Assembly (NCBI GenBank): GCA_032622095.1
Contig: CP136066.1
Location: forward strand, 62,030,609 to 62,094,608
Reading direction: 5' to 3'
DNA from: Siphonodentalium dalli
Taxonomy: Eukaryota > Mollusca > Scaphopoda > Gadilida > Siphonodentaliidae
Length of the DNA stretch: 64,000 nt
Shown here: one piece after another, positions 1 through 12,900 of the stretch
Numbering within the stretch: the first letter of the stretch is position 1
Layout of the letters: every line of letters starts with the position of its first letter
The notes under the pieces: generated by a model
Told to the model about the DNA's origin: nothing
Database searches by the model: none
The model's input: only the letters and a program-made list of their open reading frames with translations
Program-made: the position numbers and the translations under genes

Positions 1-853
1 AATTCTCGCTGAATGAATATTAGTATTATTTACGAAAATGTCTTTTGCCTTTTTCTAAAGACATCCCAGTGGAATTACATCTGTACAACACCAATATGTG
101 AATTTCTATATTCAGGCCAATCATTAATAACAAGTTTGAGGAAAAGACATGTGGAGAAGGACCGAGTCTGGGGACAATGTTCGAGGATGACAAACATTTA
201 CAAACGATCATCCATAACATAAGGGTTAGTATCAATATATGCATATTTTTCTACATATTAAGTTTTAAACTGAGGTATCAATGCACAATTTCCAGCAATT
301 TTGGGTAACCTGGGAGGGGGCACTGTACTTGAAATCTATGCTGAGCCATTATTTTCTGATAGATATATCTGCAATATGATAACACTTTTTGATTCAACCA
401 CTTTTCAACCCATTGGGCACCAACTTAACATTGATGACCAATTAACTTGGCTTCTTAGTAATCAAACTCCTGCATATAGTAAGCCTATCACAAAATTTTT
501 TGCACATAACATCTACGAGGACAATTTACTTTTCTCTTCTGGAAACCGTAATAACTGACTTATTTGAGTATTGTTGTTGACATTAATATGCATGTATACA
601 TGCTTTATATGTACTTGACCACTCATCTCTGTTTATCATATGGTATAATAAGCTTACAGCATATAGTCACATGCATGCATGCAACATTTCAACAACATTA
701 CTATCTGTTCCTTCTTTCATATTTTATGCTAATTAAGTATATCATAACTATTGTTTATACTTTATGTAACCATCTGTTCTAAGACCATGTTCCAATTGGA
801 GCTTTCTATTTGTTCAATAAATCTTGAATTGATAATTTTGTTTTTACTTCTAG
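1..853. other. Intronic sequence upstream of the first recognised exon
   Basis: I see no dynein-like coding here on either strand. A short open frame at 301-558 has no recognisable domain, and its flanks do not look like splice sites in phase with exon 1. The stretch is AT-rich and otherwise unexplained. Confidence 0.5.
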
Positions 854-974
854 GAAGCTTTGACTGCAGCATTTAATGCAGCGAGTCAGTATGCCGACAC
901 ATTTGAACCATACCGGGAATTCTATCGGGAAAATGAGAGCCTCGATCTGGATGCAGTCCGAGAGCAAGATCATG
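854..974 (+). CDS. DNAH6: DNAH6 exon 1 of window (tail), residues 1-40
   Basis: Opens after TTCTAG and reads [19 protein letters not shown]; donor GTGGGT. It ends one base into a codon that exon 2 completes as Glu. It lies in the N-terminal tail, which in this family carries assembly and light-chain contacts. It is not the first exon of the gene: it begins in phase 0 with no initiator context. Confidence 0.85.
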
Positions 975-3900
975 GTGGGTACCTCTCATCTGATATCTCA
1001 TCAGCTTTATCGCATTCTTTTTTTGTGAAATATCAACCATAAAATAGTTTAGAATGCCACGGCCATGGTTTAGAATTTCAAGATTTGTGGGTTATTTATT
1101 TTGTGAAAGCTTTTGTGAATATTGACTCACTTTCCATCAGAATTAAACCTATCATTGGACAAGCCTGAGTTTAGAGTGCCTGTCATTTGCAGAATGAGGT
1201 CCCCAGAGGGTGAATTTAGTGACGCTATCCCGTCTAGTGGGCTAGCATCACTATATTCACCCTCTGGGGACCTCATTCTGCTTAGGCCTCATATTCTCTG
1301 GAAAGTTTCTTATTATCAAATATATATATCTATTTAAACTTCTTCACATAGATTCTATTTCTTTTTTAGTTTAGTTTCTCTATAGCCCCAATTTGGCAGA
1401 CGATACATTGCATAATCAAGGTTCCCAATGTGTTTACATCATAATTTTCACCCTCTGGGGACCTCATTCTGCAAATGACAGGCACACTAAACTCAGACTT
1501 GCTTGTTAATACGATACATTAGAGAAGATTTGATTTGTCCTGGCACTATTAGTTTTCAACTTAATTTATTTTAATTATAAACATATTCTTTTAAGTTCTA
1601 GAAGTATGCTAACAGTATTATTGTTATTTAAGTAACAAATATATTATTTTGCATTTTTCAGAGGTGTCATTCTTCGGAGAGCACCTTGATAAATACCACA
1701 AACAACACAACATGGCTATGAGCATTTTGCAGAAGCGACCAATCGGAATGCTCGTCATTGACGCCATCAATATGAAAGATCTTCTTACACCCTCGCCCCT
1801 CAGATGTCTGGATGTAAGTTTGAAAAAAATTTCTTTACATTTTGTCTTGAATGAATTTATTGCATGTATTTGTTTTATATTAACCCTTTCATAATGGGAG
1901 CTTCCTGAAATTTTGCGAAAACCCTGTGCCAATGGCATGCATTCTCTTATATATATGAGTCTCCCATAGGGAGCCTTGCATATATAAGAGACTAACAATA
2001 TTTACCTTGACCTTGTAAGCCTGTGCATTCTCTTATATATGTGAGTCTCTCATAGAGAGCATATATAAGAATGCACTGGCACAGGATCTTTAATGCTGTA
2101 CCAGCACAGCTCCCATCATGAAAGAGTTAATTTGTGGATATGAAATAAATTGAGAGTCAGTTAAATTCTGTAGAAATATGGATTGTATATATTTGCTAAT
2201 TATTTTCTGCTATTTTTCATCTGAATTAAAAACAAATTAGAGTGATATTTTGTTTTTTTTGGGCAATGATGCTATAATTTTCTTTCAACCTTTTTTTCTC
2301 AGTTTACTTTATTGTTACATCTATCTTATTTCTGACTTTTAGTTAATTAATGACATGCTGCCGAAACTTGCCAGACGAGAGGTTGACAGACTCATTGCTG
2401 AGTTGCAAGACGGACAATTCAAGCTGGAATTTACACCAACAACAACATTGGAGTTTGTCAAGACCCTCAACTTCCTCGATGACATTCAGATCAGGGTATG
2501 TTATAACTCATTCAACTTTTTGTTTCAAATGTATTTTACTCTATAGTCTTTGTTTCTTTGATACCGAACCTCAAAAGAAGAAATAATGAAAAAAATACAA
2601 ACTAAAAAGGAAACTTTTAAAACCTCATGAATCTGTTGATAGAAACAAATTTATATATTTCAATTTTATGAAAAACGATAAATGCTATCAGTAGAAATAA
2701 CATGTCAGTGCAGAAATTCTGATGGAACAAACTTGTGCAAATCATTACAAAATAAAAAAAAAGTATATTATTTGTATTAAAATTTATATAGTATTTTGTT
2801 TTTCCTCCGTTTTTATTTTTATAATATTATTTTCATATAATAATTTTATTGCTGTTTCTAGATTGGTCTATTGGAGAAGACAACGATTGACTAATTTTCC
2901 ATTTTTGTTACTATTTTTAGATTGACCCATTGGAGAAGGAGGCAATGATTGTGAAGGACATGTATGATTTGATTGAACAGTATGAGGTTCCATGTCCACC
3001 GGAAGATGGAGCAGTGTATCAGGTTAGTAAAGGAACACATCTAGGCCATCCTTAAAAGATGTTGTGTTTTCCCTCTTCTGACCAATATTTTTTCTTTTAC
3101 ATCATTGTCTTAAAAGTAAGATAAACTGTAAATAACAAAAAACTTTTTCAGCTGAAAGTCGACATTTGTTTAAAATATTGGCCATATAAACTTTTGTTTT
3201 ATATACTGTCTGATTATGTATATATTATTTGAATCTTGAAATGAGTCTTGTCTTTTTAATGAGTTTGCAGATAAAGTTAATCTGAAATAATTAATATCAT
3301 ATTTTTCAGACTTTGGGACCCTCAATTACAAACGTGCGCAATGCGATAGATAAATCACTAACAGAGAGGGATGCGAATATAGATAAATTCTGCACACATC
3401 TCGACAAGGACATCGCAGAACTCGCCAAGGAGGTCAAAGAGGTCAAACAAGAAGCACAAGTGAGTGTGGATTCCAAATGTTTATCAATACTTTTCATTCT
3501 TCATTAAATTCATGGCATCAAATTTTAACAGGTTTTATATATAATGATTTGTCTACAATCGCATTAACTTAATGTCCGTTGGTAGTTTATATGAGGTGAA
3601 TTTAATCCTCAAGATAATTAATTAATTATTATCAAATAATAAATAATCAAATTATAAGTATAATTCGCTAACATATTTATTAATTGATCAGTTAGAAGGG
3701 TGAAAACAGTTGCATATTGATCAAACTAAGTGGTTATTTCATATATGTTTGTTAGGGTATATCTTGAATTCTGAGTGCCATTTTACGTCATTTGAATACA
3801 ATATTTCATTTCTGCAACTAATTTCAACAGAACCCACTGATCCTTGATGCATCAGCCGAGAAGGATAAGGTGAAGACCATCCTTAGTAAGTTGCTGAAAC

Positions 3901-6900
3901 AGATGGAAGAATACCAGGAGAGAGCATTCACATACAAAGCATACCAGAAAAACTTCAAGGTACGTCATCATAGAATACCACGATAGAGCATTCATAGAAT
4001 ACCAGGTTAGCGCATTCACATACAAAAGCATACCAAAAAAACTTCAAGGTACGTCATCATAGAATACCATGATAGATCATTCATAGAATACCAGGGGAGA
4101 GCTTCACATACAAAGCATTCCAGAAAAACTTCAAGGTACGTCATCATAGAATACCAGGAGAGAGCATTCATAGAATACCAGGGGAGAGTGTTCACACACA
4201 AAGCATACCAGAAAAACTTCAAGGTACGTTATCATAGAATACCAAGATAGAGCATCATAGAATACCAGGGGAGAGCATTCACATACAAATCATATAAAAA
4301 AAACTTCAAAATCATTCACATTCAAATTATACCAAATTGACTTGAATGTATGTTACCATGGAATACCACAAAAGAGCGTTCATATACACATACTATTATA
4401 TCTTCCACTTTCAATTGATATAGACATGTTATTTATGATATAATTAGCAGTAATATTTTAGAGTCACCAGGCCTGATTATTGTGTGCCTGTCATTTCCAG
4501 AATGAGGTCCCCAGAGGGTGAATTTAGTGATGCTATCCCGCATAGCGGGCTATCATCACTAAATTCACCCTCTGGGGACCTCATTCTGCTTAGGCCTCAT
4601 CTTTGGAAAGTTTCTTTATTATCAAATTTCTATAGAAACTTCTTATCATAGATTCTATTTCTTTTTTAGTTTAGTTTCTCTATATTTCCAAATTGGCAGA
4701 TGACACATTGCATAATCGAGGTTCCCAATGGGTGTACATCACAATATTCACCATTTGGAAACTTCAAGCAGAATCTATGTCTCCCATAGCAGATGAGGCC
4801 ATGCAGAATGAGGTCCCAAGAGTGTGAATTTTTTTATGCTAGCCCACTATGCGGGATAGCATCACTAAATTCACCCTCTGGGGACCTCATTCTGCAAATG
4901 ACAGGCACACTATAACCATGCTTGAGATTCACTTGTTTTTGCATAATTTTTCAAATACAACTTCATTTTCTGATAGAGAAAATAAGTTCTCTGAATGTTT
5001 AGGGCTGGTAACTTTAGTGCAGCATACATTACTTACAGAAAACCCTCTATTTCTTCAATGTTGAATTATCTTTGCATGTGCTGTTCACTTCAGGTGGAAA
5101 TTACGAAGTATGAGGCACTGGAAGAGGTCCATGCAGAACTGAAACTTAAAGAGCTGCTTTGGAACGCTATAGATGAGTGGGACGGCTTGCTTACAGATTG
5201 GACTGAGGTAAGAAAAATACGAGGCAGGTATGAGGGGATTAGGCCCCTGCAAATCGGTGCTTTTCTGCAGATGCAAAATCCGATATCAAATTGGGAAGCC
5301 AATGTCGACATCAAATCAGATATCAAATCGAAACTTGGGCCCTGCGAATCAATTCGATTCAGTGTGATTCAGAATCTTTTGTCTGATTCGATTCGAAATC
5401 GGCTGTCCTGAATTGTCCTGAATTGTATCGACACTGGCACCAGTTGTATTCTCATTACAGAAATGGACAACTTTGCTTTTTCGCAGAAGATAGCTTATGA
5501 TACCAATGAAAGACCACACATTACAAACACTGTTGTAGCCTGAGCTATACTATATAGACCACTGAAGCATTGCATGATTGATGAAACTGATCTAGCAAAA
5601 TTTCATATATATGTCGAACTTCAGCTTACTGACTTACTGACTTTATTATTGCTTATGATACCATTTCGATATTCTATAGCAGAGACAGCCACAAAGAATG
5701 CGCACTTAATTGGTTAAATGCAAATTTGATCCATTTATGGATATAAATATTTTACATTATATACCAACGGTCACTTATTTGTCGTTACGAAGTTAGTAAA
5801 TTGATACCGGTAAGACCACTCAGTCAAGTGATAACTACATTTTCACTATTGAAACGTCTGTTGTAATGATTCGATTCTAGATTCGATGCGATTCGGAATC
5901 ATTTGGCTAATTCGATTCGATTCAAAATGAAAATGCCCGAATCGCAGGGCCCTAATTGAAACGGCTAGCCACCAGTGCAGAACGTAGGTCTTCAAAGTCA
6001 GTCCCGATGTTATTCCTATAAAGTGTCAGGAAATTTCAATGAAAATACGTTGACAGAAAATAACGTCTCATTGTTTTATAAGTTATATACATTTCAATGA
6101 AATTTGTAGTTAATCCTTATTAATCTCAATCTGGTTTGATCAATATCAATACAACATAATCTGCAGACAGATTCATGGCGTGATAACATGACACTAACGA
6201 GAGATATATTTACATGTACATCCACAATGCAGTTTGTGAAAATTGGGCTCATAAAGATCTATATATGAGGGGGTGACATAAAGATCTAAAAATGAGGGGG
6301 TGGCATAAAGATCTATATATGAGGGGGTGGCATAAAGATCTATATATGAGGGGGTGGTATAAAAATTTATATATGAGGTAGGGCCCGACGAAGCTTCGAG
6401 ATTCGAATCGATTTAGAATCTTACGTTCTGATTCGATTCGATTCGAAAGTGGTCGGGTGATTCGGGATATTTTGAATCATTATATACAAGTTCTTTATCA
6501 CCGGGAATAGCATTATCTATAAAAATTATTCATTATATCCCCAATACTTAACACAAGTCTCCTTCCGCGACCATCTGTAACCTCCATGGTCTAATGTGTA
6601 TAGGGTAAGTTGCCCAAAAGCTCACTGCTCGTATATATATATTGCCCGGGCTCCATCATGTCATCTCCAAATCCGACCAACATCTTTATGCGGGAAATGG
6701 AATATTGTTGACCATTCAGCTTTCCAACAGACAGGCCCAAGTTGCATACTATATATAGTTCTCTGTAATCTCGTTTGCGTATGCGCCATTCCCAAGTCAC
6801 GATGCGCAATTTTGATATCGCGCGTGCCTGCTATGCGCGACAGGGTGAAGTGTACATGCGCAGAAGAGTTTCCGTTTGCAATGACTCGAATCAGACTCCA

Positions 6901-9900
6901 TTGACTCCAAAGTTCCAAACTGCTTACTTTCATGAACTTCACGCATAGTGGCAGTGGCACAAAATATAAAATGATGTCATGCCATTCTCATATATTAAAC
7001 TGTTTTAAACTATGATTAAATATTGTTCATATCATAGAAATTAAGTTCAATGAACCTCCTTCGTAATCTGAGTTATCTCACTGACGTTATAAAATGATCA
7101 GACATTTGCCCCATTTTTGCTCGTACCTCCCACCGATCGGTACCGCGAATCTACTAAATTGTTTGAAAAAGATTCGATTCGAGATTCGATTCCATTTCGA
7201 ATCATTATCCTGATTCGATTCGATGTTGAAATTGCCGATTCGTCAGGCCCTAATATGAGGGGGTGGCATAAAGATCAAAATATGAGGGGGTGGCATAAAG
7301 ATCTATATATGAGGGGGTGGCATAAAGATCTATATATGAGGGGGTGGCATAAAGATCTATATATGAGGGGGTGGCATAAAAATCTATATATGAGGGGGTG
7401 GCATAAAGATCTATATATGAGGGGGTGGCATAAAGATCTATATATGAGGGGCTGGCATAAAGATATATATATGAGGGGGTGGCACTTTATTTTCTATTTT
7501 ACCTTAGGCCTTCTGCAACTTGCTATTCTTCACAAATCGTCGCAAATCTCACTGTAATACAAATGCTAAAATTTGATGTAAAAATGAAAAACTGATCATA
7601 TGAGCACTGTCCTAGCTAATTTGCAACAATAACCTGTTACGGAGAATTTTATTTTTTTATTTATTTTATCTCAGAAATGCCTCTATTTAATAAATTTTAC
7701 AACAGTTTCATGAGTTTAGCTGTTTGGCTTTACAAATAAAATGTTATTTAGCCAATGTCTTGTGTATTAAATTTATGCTGCACTCTATTCTAGGCCCAAT
7801 TTGATACATTAGAACCGGAAACTTTGAACACAATGACTGCAAAATACGGCAAGAATGTTATGCAGCTAGAGAAAGGATTGCCGCCAAATGGAGTGGTTCC
7901 TAAACTCAAAGAAAAAGTCGAACTGATGAGAGATAGGGTGTGTTATACTACGGAATATATGCTTCCCACACCCGGTAGCGAGTTTGTATTAATATCTGAA
8001 TTACGGGTTTTCTCTGGTTTTGAATCAAGATTAAATCAAAACTATGGTATCAATGAACTGCGGTCTAATGGATGAGAGGGGGAATAAATCTAGAAAATGT
8101 GCTCTTTTTCAATATTTTGCATCTTTTGTCATTCTAGAGAATTAGGTCAGGAATATTTTTTAATGATTATCCAGTTTCTTCTTTAATATCATACATTTTG
8201 TGTGCAATTCATTGTGATATACATCAATTTACTGAGAAGAACTCTTTTACCAAACAAATTGAATCTGTCTTTCAATTAATGGATCACAGAAACATAAAAC
8301 GCTTGGTGCAATAGAAGTCACTGAAAACTAAGATTGTGAAAAAGTAATGGATAATTTTTTGTGAATTATTTTTGGTATGGGCAAGTCAATAGATATTTAA
8401 TAGAAGATAGAATTTTATTATCTCATTCTTCTTATTGTTTTGTTCACAGCTTCCTGTTATAACAGATTTGAGAAATCCAACATTGAAGACCCGACATTGG
8501 GAAATGATTGAGAACATCCTTGATAACAAATTCACTGCTGAGGATCCGATCACGTTCGGAAAGCTCATCCAAATAAATGCCTTCAAACACGGAGATGCCT
8601 TACAGGAAATATCAGGGATGGCTAGTTCTGAAGCTAGTTTGGAAGCTATCCTCAAAAAGGTAAACTTAATCAATTATAGAATATTTCAAATATCTTTAAC
8701 CCTAAGAGAATGCACTGGTTTACACGGTCAATGTAAAGAGACTCGCATATATAGAGATTGGCACAGGGTTTTCATAAAATTTCAGGAAGCTCCAGTCATG
8801 GAAGAGTTAACTGTCAAATTACATTTCATTGACTCATTAATCAGTCTAATTGTTTTCAAATTGGACAATCTAAATCACCTTGTATTATATAAGATAGGAT
8901 CCAGCTTCAATATCTAGAACTGTACATGACCATTTATGTTAGGATGAATAAAATAAAAAAATAAAAATTCGCCCTCTCGCCCCATTTTTCGAAAATGTTG
9001 TATGTAAATCTAGGAATTTACTTATATAGGCCTTATCAGAACATTACTACAAATGATAAATACATCATTCCAATATATACTTTTGGAACTGAATACATTC
9101 TCTAATTAAAGGGTTAATTCACAATTGTTTTATTTTTAGGTTGAAGATTCATGGAAGACGTGTGAGTTTACTGTCCTAACGCACAAGGACTCCAAAGATG
9201 TTTTCATTGTCGGAGGCACGGATGAAATTCAGCAGCTTTGGGACGACAGTAACATCAATATAGCGACGATCGCCAGCTCTCGACATGTCGGGCCAATCAA
9301 ACCAAGAGTTGATGACTGGGTCAAACAGCTCGATCTGTTCGGCAAAACACTTGTGAGTTTTTATTTACTATATATTTTATTATTCAGTTCAATTGATTTG
9401 TTAGCCTGACTTAAAAAACTAAGCATTTACAATCTACGAACACAAACTTAACAATTCAAAAAATATCTGTTATGATTTGAAAATCCAGAAAAAATGTTCT
9501 CTCGTATAAAAATGGATCACAGCAGCTGATCACAGTGGGATTTTCGGTGTTCGATTTTCGCAGAATTTGTTTTCGATCCCCAACCATCTGAATTCATTTA
9601 TGTGGAAGAAAATGAAAAATATTTGTTTTTTTTTTATTTTCCTGCCAATCTTATTTTAAACCTCGTAGCCGAAAATTTTTATCCTGATAAGTAAAATCCT
9701 TAAAGATGGTCTATCTCATCCTAAATACTATTTACAAGCCTTGAAATAAGGTGTCTGTCATTTGCAGAATGAGGTCCCCAGAGGGTGAATTTAGTGATGC
9801 TACCCCGCATAGCGGGCTAGCATCACCAAATTCACCCTCTGGGAACCTCATTCTGCTGAGGTGTAAGCAGAATGAGGTCCCCAGAGGGTGAATTTGGTGA

Positions 9901-12900
9901 TGCTAGCCCGCTATGCGGGGTAGCATCACTAAATTCACCCTCTGGGGACCTCATTCTGCAAATGACAGACACCCTATTTCAAGGCTTGACTATTTATATA
10001 GTTTCTGGGGTATAAATAATAAATATGAGTCAAAGACACCTGTCCGGAAATGCTTCTGTCTATTGATATTGTTTTTATATTGATAATTTCTTATATAATT
10101 TTTAGAATTTTAGATAGATTTATCCTGCTTGGTGTCGCTCCGAACAAACACGAGCTGTAAATTGTCCTAAATTGATTGTATGTATATTATACCTGAAAAT
10201 TTGAAATAAAATAAATATTAATTGATAGAAGTGTTTCCAGACAGGGGTCTTCGATCATGCACCATCATGGAGTCGAAGGACGAAATGAAAGAGAAAACCA
10301 TAATAATAATCTATCATTCCTTGTATTTATGTGACATGTAACTCCAACCAACCTTTTAATTAATTTTTAATTTTTCCATTAGGAAAATTTCTCAATTTTT
10401 TTCTTCGCAATTTAATAAGATTTCAAAAATATTTTCCTCATATTTCTCTTAGGATGAATGGCTGAATTGCCAGAGGAACTGGTTGTATCTGGAGAGTATC
10501 TTCAGTGCCCCAGACATTCAGCGACAGCTTCCCGCCGAAGCCAAGATGTTCATGCAGGTTGATAAATCATACAAAGACATCATGAGGAAGGTTCATAAGG
10601 TCCCAACGGCCATCAGAGCTGCGACACAACCAGGTGGGTTCATATCAGCTAGTAGATTGTAGCATGTTTGTTTATTGTAATTATACATGTACAGAGGAGA
10701 GCTTTCCGATGAATGGCAACAAGCCATATTTCCGACTAAATCCTGAAAAGTTACCCATAATTCTGCTGTGGTTAAGGGGTCGATTAATTAGAGCACTACT
10801 GTATGCCGCTTGAGGTTTCTGTGGCCATCAGAGCTGTCATAAACCATGTATTGATATTAGAGTCTCAGTTATTACTGTACAGCTTGTAACTTGTATGTCA
10901 TATATGCAATCTGTTTATGTGGCCATTAGTGGATTGGATGACCTGAGGTAAATTATAGTTTGTAACTGGTGTGTCTATGGTAGGAGTTATAATTTGCTAT
11001 GGTTTCCATGGCCATTAGAGTTGATTAGTTTAGAGGCTGTCAGTCAGGGAATTTAATAAAAAAAATAACATATACCGTATGGCCGTATACCTTATTAGTG
11101 GCCGTATACCTTATTAGTGGCCGTATACGTTATTAGTGGCCGTATACCTTATTAGTGGCCGTATACGTTATTAGTGGCCGTATACCTTATTAGTGGCCGT
11201 ATACAGATTTTTATGGTTAGTGTCTTAATTTCTAGGTTTACTGGAGACATTCCAAAATAACAACACGCTGCTTGACCAGATCCAGAAATGCTTGGAGGCT
11301 TATCTTGAATCCAAGAGAGTTATCTTTTCAAGGTATGTATTGTTACACCATGGGAGGGTATCATAAGTGACAAGTCCAGAACACAGATTCCTTAGATAAG
11401 TCATTATATTATTCAATGATAATATCCCATGCATATAACAAAATAACTCTGCATCAAATATATATCTGCCATCTCTCTGTAAGCTAGCCAATTCCTGCCT
11501 CCCCCACACACAAATCAAATCTATCTCTCCAGACTCTTATGCAGCACTCTCTCACAATATCTCTCTGACCTATATCCATAACATCAGACAACAATGGGTT
11601 GTCAATTAACCCCCTCACCATAACATGTATACACTAGAAAGATTGCTTTATAAATCAGTATCTATAAATTTCCCCAAACTTTTAAGTTGGAAATTAATTT
11701 GGAATGAGATATATAGCGAGTTATTTAGTGATTTTACCATCATGTTGCATGTTTTTGTGCCTAAAATTCCTTCATGTAATTATCTTTTTCAAACAGAATA
11801 GCTTTTTGAAATTGAAATGTAAAGTACTGCAGACAACGGTGTGCATGTTGATATCAATTTAACCCTTTCATGATGGGAGCTGCGCTGATGCATCATGTGC
11901 CAATGCATTCTCTTATATATGCGAGTCCCATGGGGAGCTTCTCATATTTAAGAGAATGCACTGGCTTACAAGGTCAAGGGAGATGGGATACTCGCATATA
12001 TAAAGAATGCATTGGCACAGGATTTTTGCAAAATTTCAGGAAGCTCCAGTCATGGAAGGGTTAACATGTTAGGTATATTCTTTGGTTATATTCCATGTTT
12101 AACCCTTTCTATACTAACTACTCATTGATGAGTAGTTCCCTTAGGAAATGTTCAGATAATAAGTTCAACAATGTTTGTCCAACTTATTATCTGAACATTT
12201 CCCACAAAAAATAAATCCTGCTGCTCTTGTATTATTGTTTTTGTCATACTGTTGTCTTCTTTTATTACCTGGACACCCCTCCAAATGAATAACAGACCAT
12301 TCCAATCAAGCCTTGAAATAGGGTGTCTGTCATTTGCAGAATGAGGTCCCCAGAGGGTGAATTTAGTGACACTACCCCGCATAGCGGGCTAGCATCACTA
12401 AATTCACCCTCTGGGGACCTCATTCTGCTAAGGCCCTCAACTGCTATGGCAGACCTAAGATCAGATTGAAGTTCCCCAGTTGAAGTTGTTGATGTTCACC
12501 CATTGGGCACCTCAATTATGAAATAATGATAAAAAATGATAAAAATTGTTTAAGAATGTAAGAAAAAATGATAAAATTGATATTAAAGAATGTAAGAAAA
12601 AATGATTAAAAAAATGATAAAATTGTTAAAGAATGTAAGAAAAAAAATGATAAAAATAATAAAATTGTTGAAGAATATAAGACAAAATTATAAAAATTGT
12701 TAAAGAATGTAAGGAAAATTGATAATGCATTCTCTTATATGCGAGGCAACCTATGGTCGACTCACATATATAAGTGAATTCATTGGCACAGGGTCTTTAA
12801 TGTTGCATCAGCGTAGCTCCCGTCATCACAGAGTTAAATTAAAAACCACTTGCATCTGTTTGCATCAAAAGATTAGATAGAACATAGTTTTTTTTAATGA

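Noticed and set aside
301-558. 85-residue open frame upstream of exon 1
   Set aside because: No domain recognised, starts from a non-ATG codon, and I could not join it in phase to the dynein frame.
1200-1285. GAGG hairpins as Rho-independent terminators or structural RNA genes
   Set aside because: Dispersed in both orientations in introns with transposon-type flanks; no T-tract or promoter.
2859-2920. Alternative first part of exon 4
   Set aside because: From the upstream TAG the frame hits TGA after eight codons, so it is a decayed duplicate.
7117-7557. 146-residue open frame with repeated MRGWHKDLY
   Set aside because: It is the 27-bp minisatellite read in a stop-free frame; the array is split by a transposon and has no splice or start context.
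9735-9988. Regularly repeated hairpins as a CRISPR array
   Set aside because: Copies are kilobases apart with target duplications, in an animal gene; there are no spacers.
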